A stretch of 21,603 nt of DNA, taken from the NCBI GenBank assembly GCA_001579985.1, contig LRSR01009381.1, positions 1 through 21,603 of the forward strand, read 5' to 3'. Each line of letters begins with the position of its first letter. The stretch's first letter is position 1. The position numbers and the translations under genes are program-made. The DNA is from Hypsibius dujardini (lineage: Eukaryota > Tardigrada > Eutardigrada > Parachela > Hypsibiidae). A model generated the notes under the pieces. It saw only the letters and a list, made by a program, of their open reading frames with translations, made no database searches and was not told the origin of the DNA. Of the stretch, positions 9,574-18,070 are shown one piece after another.

Positions 9574-9939
9574 ACGCCTGCGTCGTTTACTGCGCCGTTT
9601 CACAATGTCGGCAGTGCAACAGTCGCCTGCATCTATCACAATGATTCCAAGCTTCGCAACGATACCACAGCCGTTTGCCTTGTTCCAGTCTTCGTTCAAC
9701 GCATTTTCATGCCAACATTGATGGTGTGCATAGTTGTGTTTGGCGTCGCCTTCCACGGCATCGGTGTCATCAGCTTCTTCAGACGTCGTATGCAAAGAAC
9801 GCCCTTGAGCATCAACATCGTTCATCATCACCATTTCCACGACTTTGAATGTCCAGCAGAATACGGCGATATTGATCTCCTGTCAGGTGGTTGTGAACCC
9901 GATCTTGCTGATGTTGACGCTGAGGTTTTGCAACATTGA
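9574..9939 (+). pseudogene. GPCR pseudogene: start codon lost, TM2-to-TM6/7 deletion
   Basis: The sequence aligns from its first codon with the 16185 and 10551 receptors. AAAACGCCT at 9572-9580 stands where the 16185 gene has AAAATGCCT, so the initiator ATG has become ACG (9574-9576). The N-terminus (TAPFHNVGSATVAC), TM1 (IVVFGVAFHGIG) and loop 1 (TPLSINIVH) follow. At about 9824-9830 the sequence jumps to the DNA that in the 10551 gene encodes the TM6-TM7 loop and TM7 (12308 onward), but out of frame, so the natural DPVLLML stretch is read as unrelated residues to a stop at 9937-9939. Relative to the 10551 gene about 1.5 kb, intron included, is missing. TM1 Asn 1.50 has also become His. The nearest parent is the intron-bearing subgroup just downstream. 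Confidence 0.9.
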
Positions 9940-10269
9940 TTGAAGTCACTGTACGAATAGACGAAGGAGTTTTTTGCTCATACGATACGCGTAGGGATTC
10001 CGTGGTTGCACCCACTGTTATCGGGTGGAAACCTCCTTTTGAACATTTTCTTCAACAGCTAGCTCTTCACTGTAAAACAGAAACACCAAATACTAAAACG
10101 ATCAAAAGATAGGTAATTTCCCGCTCTAAACTAAATTTGATCACGTTGTTTCAATTCGGGAATCAATCACGAGGCCGTGCACAGAAATTGAAGATGACCA
10201 GAAATCAGCGATTTCCCATTTTTAATTTCTGCTTTTAATTTCTCGCATTCGCACAGCTTCCATCCCCCT

Positions 10270-10350
10270 CACATTCCCCAACTCCTATTTCACATCCCCA
10301 TTGCCATCTTACATTCTCAAACTCCTATTTCACATCCCCATTGCCATCCC
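10270..10350 (+). repeat. 40-bp tandem repeat, two units
   Basis: Two units with 40-base period, sharing ACTCCTATTTCACATCCCCA and TTGCCATC (at 10281 and 10321), inside a strongly pyrimidine-rich tract that continues as CATCCC/CATCTC to about 10370. Located about 200-280 bases upstream of a receptor start. Confidence 0.8.
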
Positions 10351-10461
10351 ATATCTCCCATCTCATACCTTTTAGATACACCCCTTTATTCATACTTAAG
10401 CTAATCCTACCGCTTGATTACTCGCTTCAGTACGTCAAATAGAGATTTCGCCTAAATACCG

Positions 10462-10467
10462 TATAAA
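10462..10467 (+). promoter_or_regulatory. TATA box candidate for the 10551 receptor
   Basis: TATAAA in the context CCGTATAAATCG, 89 bases upstream of the ATG. It predicts initiation near 10495 and a short leader of about 55 bases. Confidence 0.5.
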
Positions 10468-10550
10468 TCGTGGCAATCTATTAGCTCGTCTAGCAGATGA
10501 CAATTATCAGACATTTTTTAGCCTAGACATTTTCTTAACATTCTCGTACC

Positions 10551-12443
10551 ATGTCAGCAACACTCGCTACGTCGTTTCGCAACGCGAGCAATTTTACGAT
10601 TCCCTGTATCTTTCACAATGATTCTAAGCTTTACAACGGTACCACAACCGTCGCCTTCTCCCAGTCTGCTTTTCAGCGCATTTTCATGCCCACATTTATA
10701 GTGTGCATCGTTGTGTTTGGCGTCACCCTCAACGGCGTCGGGGTGGTCGACTTCTTCAGAAGCCATGTGCCGAAGACGCCTTTTAACATCAATATCGTCC
10801 ATCTATTTAGCTTAAACATTGTCTTGGTACTAACCCAGCAAGTGATGAATAGCATCGGAGTCTTCTACCCGGGTCGCAGGGGATGGCTCCTGGGAAACAG
10901 GGCCTGTGACCTTTACCTGTTTTGTAATACGATGTTAAACGCCTTAATCGTGAATTCACACGGCTTGTTGGCGTTGAATCGGACCTGGGCCATCATGCAT
11001 CCTTTCTCCTATCGCAGCCACAACACAAACAAGCTCTCCGTTCAACTCATCGCATGTATGTATGACAAAAATACCTCATCGAATATCTTGGTAACTAGTT
11101 TCTTAGTCCGTTCGTACTTTCACTGTCAAAAAACTCCCCATCTAAAATTATAAAATACCTAATAGAAAGTTTAAAATTAAATTTAATCATTCGCAAAGCC
11201 ATAGGAAAAGGTTTTGTTAGTTGGTAATCGATTCAGATCTGATTTGGCCTAAATTACATTGTAATTTATGAAAGTAAGCTTTAGGTTTACTTATTTATTA
11301 TTGGGTATTTTGTGGGACACAAAGAAATTTACAATTGCAGAGGAGTAACTGGGGGCGCTGCAATGCAACTGCCTGCCTCATTAATTAGAGGGGCTGGCGG
11401 TGCAGTTTTAATTTTTTTCAAGTTTATGACTGCGGAGAAGTTCGTGAAGTTCGTGACTGCGGAGAGGGGCGCATTTTACCGTAGACCAAAAGTCACGGTT
11501 GCGCCTCCAAATAGAAGCACAGGGCAGCTCCAATTTTTTTTCAGTTTCTATTTAAGCCTAATTTTGCTCAATTCATTTTTAATTTTTTTGGATATGCAAA
11601 AACTGCCTCCCCCCCTCCGCGAAATATCCGTTGCGCCCCTGAAAAACTGATGTCATGGCACGCAATTATAAAAACTAACATTAAAACTGTAATCAATTGT
11701 TCTTCATTCTCTGAAAATCTTCGAAAGTTCAGTAACTAAAGAAGAAGAACTGTTTTTGTTTCATTCTAACTTTGTTTTGCTTTAGTTAAGTTTCTGTTTT
11801 AGTTTACTGAAATTCAGATTATTATATTTTGTTATAGTTTTTAAGTTAACATAAGTTAAGTTAGTTATTACATCCCGTATTCGCAGGGCTATGGATTTAT
11901 ATCCTTCTCATGGAACTGCCGCTGTGGTTGATGGACCTGATCACCTACCGAAAGCCGGTGGAAACCAACGGATGCATCATCAATTCTTTGGCGCAGCCAG
12001 TCTACAACACCGTCGTGGTATTATTCATTTCGACGCTGCCTGTCCTCGCAGTCTGGGTGGCTTACATCGTGGTAATCGTCTACAAAATTCAGCGACGAAA
12101 AGTTCTCCGTGTCCGACCGTTTGACAACTCCGCATCTGGGACGTTGCAGCACGCAGCGGGCGCCGGTGAAAATGTGGGAAGTGGCAGTGCCATTGGTACC
12201 GGACAGAGACTTGCGAAGAAGCGCCAGTCTCGCAGCTTCGTTATCATGACCCTGCTGACGGTGGGCGTCACCGTCTGCTACGGCCCACGTACTGTGCTGA
12301 ACGCCCTGCGAAGTTTCACCACCATTTCCACGACTTCGGACGTCCAACAGAACACAGCGTTATTGATCTCCTGCCAGGTCGTTGTGGACCCGGTCTTGTT
12401 GATGCTGACTCCGAAGTTTCTCCAACGTGGATCGAGGTCGTAA
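10551..12443 (+). CDS. Orphan class A-like GPCR, 353 aa, two exons
   Basis: Exon 1 10551-11055 and exon 2 11887-12443 join in phase 1 (GCA-T|GG-CTA) to read ..QLIAWLWIYILL.. without a break. The donor GTATGT is near ideal and the acceptor is TATTCGCAG. Sequons lie at Asn 11, 14 and 29. Asn61 is 1.50 in TM1; Asn89 sits at 2.50; Cys119 (3.25) likely pairs with Cys198 in ECL2; Asn143-Arg144-Thr145 replaces DRY. TM4 keeps Trp171, and TM5 has LPVLAVW (Pro220). Loop 3 (about 235-283) is basic at both ends with a Gly/Ala/Ser-rich middle. TM6 has CYGP (Pro302), and TM7 has VVVDPVLLML with Asp336 at 7.49. Only 16 residues follow Pro337. Closest relatives are the 16185 gene and both pseudogenes. The first ATG is used, just after a short TATA-driven leader. 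Intact; expressed status unknown. Confidence 0.9.
11056..11886 (+). other. Intron of the 10551 receptor (831 nt)
   Basis: GT-AG intron inserted after the codons for Gln-Leu-Ile-Ala, at the loop 2/TM4 border. AT-rich with a T-rich 3' half. It shares a short AGTAACTAA..GAAGAA string (from 11730) with the 16185 intron (from 17313), weak support for common descent. A GC-richer block at about 11335-11646 looks like an insertion. Confidence 0.85.
11335..11646. mobile_element. Possible repeat insertion inside the intron
   Basis: A GC-richer island begins GCAGAGGAGTAACTGGGGGC and ends CCGTTGCGCCCCTGAAAAAC, within an AT-rich intron. Its two halves contain imperfect inverted blocks (AGGGGCTGGCGGTGCAGTTTT and, inverted, a G-run followed by CAGTTTT). 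GACTGCGGAGA occurs at 11428 and 11454, with a 9-bp unit AGTTCGTGA doubled between them. The shape suggests a non-autonomous element, but the ends do not match well and no target duplication is seen. The 112-codon open frame here has no recognisable protein motif. Confidence 0.35.
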
Positions 12444-13615
12444 CGCATATACCGGGAAGTGGCGCGTTGGATTTGTCAAGCTGGAGACTCGCTGACAAAG
12501 ATACTAGTAATTCAGCTTAAGTATGTTCTTCGTCCTGATCTCTTAGTCAGACGAAGCTTGAATGTAGAATATTCGCTGACTCTTGTTGTTTGTTTTTGAT
12601 GATGAACTTTTAGTTTGAGCTTTAAAATTAATTTCGCTAGCCCAGTAGAATGAAGGACGCTATAGACGCCTACCGTCAGCCTCTGACCTGTACATGAACG
12701 CCTACACACCCCATCCTAGTTTACACCTTCTCGACTCATCCTTGTTAATCCTCCTCACGACTGATTGTCAATGTCCTTCAGAGATGCCGAAAGCACTTCA
12801 AGTGTCTTGTCCCCTTATTAATGTAGTCAACACTTATGCGGAGACGATTTCCGGGTAATCCTCCACAAATATCGCCCACGTCATCTCATCTTAATCCTGT
12901 TGATAATTCATGACCGTTAGTCCATTTTGCATGGAACTAGAGAAGTGCTTATATTCAGTTAGTTCAGTCGGCGGTTAGAGCAGAATATCGGTCAATTGTG
13001 ATTCGACTAGGATTTGTTTTTAAATAAATACAGAAGGCTTGTTCGTTTCTTCTTTATAGGTACTTTTGTTCTTCAAATTCGCTTTTAGAAAATGTGGGTA
13101 ATTCAGTTCTTTACACAACTTCAGGGGCAATTACATGAACATTATCTCGCAGGACTGGTTGAGCCATCAGTCCATTGCCTCTGACTAAAGGTGCTTCAAA
13201 TTGGAAAACAATTCTTCCAATCGGAAAACCTTAATGATATCAATTCAGGTCCGTGATCAATCGAAATTATCATCATTCTAGGTATCCGTCGTGGGGAAGA
13301 TTTTCTGATGCGGAACGGCCCGCATGTAGAGTCCCCAAGGATTTATACTGCCTAATAAACATTCCGGTTACTTGTTAGTCAATGTTCAAGAATTTTGTGG
13401 GCGGAAGAGGAACATCTAGCTAGTTTCGCCTTCTCATTGGGTTACAATATAAAGGTTCTTGCTTAATTAATTGTTTTCGTTCCACGAACACGGCTGATTA
13501 CCGCACATTCCCGTTTAACCTTCCCGGATTGCAATTTCCATTCTCCGTGTCGACGCCTGACGCAACGCGTGACTACCGTCTCACGTTACAGATGCTGCAA
13601 ACGCACCAGCTCGAG
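12444..13615. other. Intergenic, no gene recognised
   Basis: About 1.2 kb without receptor or transposase similarity. AATAAA at 13023-13028 is 580 bases past the 10551 stop, too far to assign with confidence. Short minus-strand open frames have no motif. Confidence 0.45.
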
Positions 13616-13623
13616 TATAAATA
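13616..13623 (+). promoter_or_regulatory. TATA box (TATAAATA)
   Basis: A canonical TATAAATA in a GC-containing context (CTCGAG before, ACGGAAC after). It lies 111 bases upstream of a 53-codon ORF at 13727 and 426 bases upstream of the 14042 receptor ATG, and could drive either or a leader carrying both. Confidence 0.5.
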
Positions 13624-13726
13624 ACGGAACACGTTCCTGAGCCTAACGTGTTTGGAAAATCTATTAAGCATACCTAAAATAAGGTCGTGATTAGTATCGA
13701 ATTCACGGCACAGCTTCACAATAAAG

Positions 13727-13888
13727 ATGGACAGTCGAGGCAAAGGGAAAACAATTTTGAATGTGCAATTTCAAGCACACCTAATTGGCATGAGAATTCA
13801 TCTACAGTGGAATGACGTAAGAGACTCATGGGTCATATTCCTCAGCGCAAGTGAATTAAGAGAATTGTCTCCCCATGCCAGTTCCTAA
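13727..13888 (+). CDS. Small ORF (53 aa) upstream of a receptor
   Basis: ATG in a favourable context (AAAGATGG) opens 53 codons (MDSRGKGKTILNVQFQ.. to ..ELSPHASS) ending in TAA at 13886-13888. No family recognised; soluble, mixed charge. It follows the strong TATA box at 13616 and precedes the receptor start by 153 bases. It could be an upstream ORF in the receptor leader, a microprotein or chance. A GTAAGAG string at about 13816 could be a splice donor that would cut it short. Confidence 0.25.
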   Translation: MDSRGKGKTILNVQFQAHLIGMRIHLQWNDVRDSWVIFLSASELRELSPHASS

Positions 13889-14041
13889 TCGAAAACCTTC
13901 TCGAAAAGACATTTACCGTCAGGTAATTTTATGACTTGAACATGCCGATAAAAATCTGTCATGTGATTGTTCTTTCCACTGTTTTCGGAACGGTCTCACG
14001 GAATCTTGCACAATGAATCACAACTTTCAATCAAGGCCACG

Positions 14042-15414
14042 ATGTCGTTTATGTTTATCAATAGCTCGTCGAATAGCACTAAAATCAGTTATTTTTTGTC
14101 GAACAGTACGGTGAGCACGGCTGCGTGGACTTTCTCATCGGGCTTGTTCGTCTGCATCGCCGCAGCCGGGTTTGTGTTGAACCTGCTCAGCCTGGTCACC
14201 TTTACCAGAGACCGAACACCCTTCAACATCATCGTCATCCAACTACTGACCATCAATTTGGTGTCCTCCGTAACACAATGGGGCCTCAATGCAGTTATCA
14301 TCCTGTACCCCGGTGGTGTGGAAGGTCGAATGTGTGACCTCTATCTCTTCAGCAACACCATCTTCAGCGGTATGATCAGGAACACCCACGGCTTGATGGC
14401 CGTCAACCGGGTTTGGGCGGTCCTTCATCCTTTCTCCTATCGCCGGCTACATACCTCACGGCTCGCCCTCGGACTTTGCCTCGGGCTCTGCGTTTATGTC
14501 TTTGTAACAATGTTTCCATACTTTCTACTCGACGCTTTGAAATACCGTGAAGCCAAGGGTTGCGCTTTAAACGTCGCCGCCCAGGTACAGAAGACAAAAT
14601 GAATAAAACTAAACAAATAAAATTAAACATTAACGTTCTACTACATGTTAATATTAATAAATTATAAATTCCTAATACATTTTTAGTTAAATAACGACCT
14701 CAACGGTGAATGATTGCGCAATAACTGAAAAATCTCACCGAATCGACCGAACCGACTGAACGAGCTATCCATATTTTGAGATTTATGTTAGGACAAACAC
14801 AGTATGTTATTGGATCCCCCTAACCTTCTAAAAGTGCGGGGGCCTACGCCTGCTTACGTTCCGTAAAAGCAAGGCGTCCTTGTAACGTTCTACTACATGT
14901 TAATCAATTACAAATTCTTATTACATTTTTAGTTAAATAAACAGCTAACTAATTTCACTTAGACTTGCTTCACCTCTTTGCACAGGTTGCCTACACCGTA
15001 GCAGGTCCGCTAGTCCTCTCATCACTCCCAATGGCGGTCGTATGGGTGGCTTTTGTGGTTGTGACTGTGAAAAGAATAGCTCGCAGACGTCACGGAAATG
15101 GGATACGAGACATGCGCCCGAGTCGGACAAATATAGTCTCAGCTAACGTCCATACGATACCACCTGCCCACAGTGAGAACGGTCGCTTGAGGAAAAGACA
15201 GTGGCGTAGCACTCTCCTGCTGGCCATTCTCACAATTAGCATCACGGTGTGCTACGGTCCACGAACAGTGTTCCTGGTATTGAAGCTATTCTGGCCCAGC
15301 ACGGCCAGTACCAGCTTCTTTCAAGTGGCGAACATGCTGTTTGCCTGCCAGATTGTGCTGGATCCGATATTGTTGACCCTGACTATGGGAAAGCTGCCTG
15401 CCGTTCGATGTTGA
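14042..15414 (+). CDS. Orphan class A-like GPCR, 323 aa, two exons, distinct intron site
   Basis: Exon 1 14042-14584 and exon 2 14986-15414 join in phase 0 (..NVAAQ|VAYTVAG..). The donor is CAG|GTACAG and the acceptor is TTTGCACAG|GTT. The start is the first in-frame ATG: an upstream ATG at 14013 is out of frame and the open frame before 14042 has no other ATG. Sequons: Asn 7, 11, 21. Asn47 is 1.50, Asn72 lies at 2.50, Cys98 is 3.25, and Asn122-Arg123-Val124 replaces DRY. TM3 position 3.40 is Arg113, where the other intact copies have a hydrophobic residue. TM4 has Cys instead of Trp (LGLCVYV). TM6 has CYGP, TM7 has IVLDPILLTL with Asp307, and the tail is about 15 residues. It groups with the 19455 gene (DRTPFNII, SVTQWGL, TMGKxPxVRC). 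It is the shortest intact copy because of a short N-terminus. The canonical intron site of the 10551/16185 genes is uninterrupted here. Confidence 0.88.
14585..14985 (+). other. Intron of the 14042 receptor (401 nt)
   Basis: A phase-0 GT-AG intron within the ECL2/TM5 border, at a site not interrupted in any other copy. It consists largely of a direct-repeat pair (14631-14694 and 14883-14940) enclosing 188 bases that include a hairpin-like CCTACGCCTGCTTACG / TAAAAGCAAGGCGT. Confidence 0.85.
14631..14940 (+). repeat. ~60-bp direct repeats flanking 188 bp inside the intron
   Basis: Copies at 14631-14694 and 14883-14940 both start TAACGTTCTACTACATGTTA and end ACATTTTTAGTTAAATAA, with a 6-base length difference in between. 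The enclosed 188 bases are less AT-rich and contain an imperfect hairpin near 14849-14876. Either a tandem duplication of about 250 bases with loss of part of one unit, or an insertion flanked by repeats. Confidence 0.8.
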
Positions 15415-16184
15415 AAGTAAAGCCAGTGTTGCTACTGCAGAGTCGTCAATTTCATATCCTATTTGTGAGTCATCTTTCTCGATGTTGCTTGCGCTACTAT
15501 GAAACTGAAGTGGATGAATATCTAACAAAGTTTGAAGCTTCAGCTGGCCGTACGCGAGACGTCGTACTGCATGGATGGGTAAAGAAATTAAACATGATGA
15601 TTCCCAGACCAGTGAATGTAGAAATACAGTGAATGTAGAAATAATCAAACAATTATTTGCATGCAAACTGCTTCCGCTATATCGCATGCGAACGGATGTA
15701 GTGAACCGGGTCGATTCCTCTTCACATGACATGATTATCGTAACAACCTTCTCCCTCTTCAATTCACATCCTGATGTTCCAACTCCAGCGAGCAAACACA
15801 TATGTAAATTGCCTGCAGCTAGATAACTAATTTGATAAAAACCATCGAACTCGACGCTTATGAAGCTCTCTTTCTCTCTCTGTCTATTTCTGGCTCTCTT
15901 CCAACGCAATTCTGAAATGCATGCTTGACTAATAAATTGCCGGACATAATACAGTACTTTAATTACCTAACTGAACGGTATAGAAATTCGAGTAAATCCT
16001 AATCGCAAATCTAACCATCTCCAGCATGTACGTTCTCGACAGATTTTCTTGAGCACAATACAAAACACGCTTTTGTTTAGAAACTGAAACAGCCGACTGA
16101 GAAATAGCTTTTATTGGCACGTTCCGTTACTGCCGTAGACAAACAACAATCAAAGCTTACAGATTTTCTAGAGCGGCACACAAA
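15415..16184. other. Intergenic, between receptors 14042 and 16185
   Basis: No gene recognised. Open frames at 15249-15632 and, on the minus strand, 15286-15909 are shadows or chance: the part overlapping the receptor exon is out of frame and the rest lacks motifs. A CT-rich run lies at 15867-15900. AATAAA at 15931-15936 is about 520 bases past the 14042 stop. A repeat pair ends at the next start codon. Confidence 0.5.
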
Positions 16185-16189
16185 ATGCC
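16039..16189 (+). repeat. ~30-bp direct repeat spanning a receptor start codon
   Basis: ACAGATTTTCT(T/A)GAGC..CAAAACACG at 16039-16069 recurs as ACAGATTTTCTAGAGC..CAAAATGCC at 16159-16189, 120 bases apart. The downstream copy contains the ATG of the 16185 receptor; the upstream copy has CACG at that place. Confidence 0.65.
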
Positions 16190-17946
16190 TGTTCTATTCA
16201 CTGGCCCCATTCAAAACGTCAGCAACACAACAATGGCCTGCCTCCTCCATCAAAATGAATCCCAATTGTCTCACGGCATAACGGTCCTGCTACAGTCAGC
16301 ATATCAACGAATCTTCATTCCGGTATTCATGCTTTTCATCGTCGTGTTTGGCGTCACCCTCAACGGCGCAGGGGTGGTCGACTTCTTCAAAAGTCGTTTG
16401 CCGAAAACGCCCTTGAACATCAACATCGTGCATCTGTTCAGCCTGAATGTCGTTTTAGGGCTGACCCAGCAAGTGATGAATACCATCGGGTTCTTCCATC
16501 CGAATCGCGGAGGTTGGGTGCTGGGTAACCGAGTCTGTGACCTTTACATGTTTTGTAACACAATATTTAACGCCTTGATCGTCAATACACACGGTGTGCT
16601 GGCGTTGAATCGGACCTGGGCTATCATGCATCCCTTCTCTTATCGCCGGCTCAACACAAAAACGCTCTCACTTCAAGTCATTGCAGGTAGGATGACTATG
16701 ATGAACGAAACCTGGCCGAGAAATATTTTTAATAAATCTCTTAGTTCTTTGCCTTTCATGCAGGGGCTCAAAGATCTCCCAAAAAATAAGGGTTAGTTGC
16801 TAATAGATTAAGTTTTAATTAAGCTAAAACCTGTTGATTAGTAAGCAGGCAGTGTCTCACTAAAAGGTTTATTATTGACAGTGCCGTCGTTAAGTTGTGC
16901 TGTAAAAAATAGGTTTCAAAGAAGGGTGTCAAAACTTTTTATCAGCGCGCAATCGAAATGTTGAACCGTGCACGTCAAAACCAAGACCAGTGATTGGTCT
17001 GTTCATATTTCTCGATTGTTGACAGCCCGGCTGCCTCACCGCTCAGCCAAATGCGCTCAACGAATTTCCGAAATTCATTGATCGACTTCCCTTGACAGAT
17101 CCGGCTGATCACTTGTTCAAAATCGTTCATCAAAACATTTTTTATACATTTTTTTTATTAACGGAAAACGTTGAGGACCTCACTCTCGCTACTGATATAT
17201 AATCGATTAACTCGTGTGCGCTTAGAAGAATTAAAAAAATAACCTAAAATATAAGTGCGCACACTAATGTCGGTGAAGCAATCAATTCTGTCTAGAAAAC
17301 ACTTAAGCAAGCTCAGTAACTAACGAGAAGCAATTGAGTGTATTTTTGTTAGTTCAGGGTACGCTTGCAGAAATGTATTTCTTTAATTTACAATTTTAAT
17401 TTTTGCTCTTTAATCACAGGCCTGTGGATCTACGTTTTACTCGTGACACTGCCGTTGTGGTTGATGGACGTGATCGCCTACCGAAAGCCCGTTGAAACTA
17501 GCGGATGTATTCTCAATTCGGCGGCACAACCGGTTTACAATACCGTCGTAGTGCTGCTCATTTCGACGCTGCCCGTGGTTGTTGTCTGGGTGGCTTTCGT
17601 CGCTGTGATTGTCTACAAAATTCGACGACGAACCATTCTTCGCATCAGGCCAGTACACAGCGGTGGCTCTGGGACGGGCAATGGTGACCCGGCAGGAAGC
17701 ACCATTGGTGTCAGACGGCGACTTGCCAAGGAGCGTCAGTCTTGGAACTTTCTCATCATGACCCTCCTGACGGTGGCCGTCACCGTCTGCTACGGTCCTC
17801 GTACCATTCTCAATGCCCTGCGAAGCTTCACATCTATTTCGTGGTCTTCAGACGTCCAGATGACCACCGGGGTATTGATCTCCTGTCAGGTCGTTGTGGA
17901 CCCCGTTTTGTTGATGTTGACGCTGAAACGTTTGCATCGCATTTAA
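16185..17946 (+). CDS. Orphan class A-like GPCR, 342 aa, two exons
   Basis: Exon 1 16185-16686 and exon 2 17420-17946 join in phase 1 (GCA-G|GC-CTG) to read ..LQVIAGLWIYVLL... The donor is GCAG|GTAGG and the acceptor is TTTAATCACAG|GCC. Sequons lie at Asn 11, 14 and 24. Asn60 is 1.50, Asn88 is at 2.50, Cys118 likely pairs with Cys197, and Asn142-Arg143-Thr144 replaces DRY. TM4 has Trp170, TM5 has LPVVVVW, and loop 3 has a GGSGTGNGDP segment between basic ends. TM6 has CYGP, and TM7 has VVVDPVLLML with Asp328. Thirteen residues follow Pro329, ending in a basic KRLHRI. It is closest to the 2607 pseudogene in the second half and to the 10551 gene overall. No TATA box is evident. AATAAA at 18065-18070 is a plausible polyadenylation signal. 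Confidence 0.9.
16687..17419 (+). other. Intron of the 16185 receptor (733 nt)
   Basis: Occupies exactly the same codon and phase as the intron of the 10551 gene. AT-rich. Contains an imperfect inverted pair GTGTGCGCTTA (17214-17224) / TAAGTGCGCACAC (17252-17264), and an AGTAACTAAC..GAAG string from 17313 that echoes the other intron. Confidence 0.85.
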
Positions 17947-18064
17947 AAGCCGGTCGTCAGCGACGTTTTTTAGAGCAAAGGTTATCGTTGCCAATCCTAG
18001 GAGCTTTTTTAATTCAATTCAGAGATACTCTAATGGTGTGTTTGGAAATTATAAACTACCAATT

Positions 18065-18070
18065 AATAAA
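18065..18070 (+). terminator. Polyadenylation signal AATAAA for the 16185 receptor
   Basis: AATAAA 119 bases past the stop codon, in an AT-rich 3' flank; a normal distance for an animal 3' UTR. Confidence 0.45.

Larger units (their letters stand above)
9940..10550. other. Intergenic, upstream of the 10551 receptor
   Basis: No gene. It contains the 40-bp tandem repeat (10270-10350) in a C/T-rich tract and a TATA box at 10462-10467. Confidence 0.5.

Noticed and set aside
11312-11650. 112-codon open frame inside the 10551 intron
   Set aside because: Non-ATG start, low-complexity hydrophobic middle, no motif, and it lies inside a probable repeat insertion.
13967-14041. Longer N-terminus for the 14042 receptor starting at a TTG
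   Set aside because: Animal genes start at ATG. The ATG at 14042 is the first in frame and gives a normal glycosylated N-terminus.
15690-15730. GGGTCGATTCC string resembling a tRNA B box
   Set aside because: No matching A box at the right spacing and no cloverleaf pairing around it.
15286-15909. 207-codon minus-strand frame overlapping the 14042 receptor exon 2
   Set aside because: Partly a receptor shadow and otherwise without recognisable protein features.
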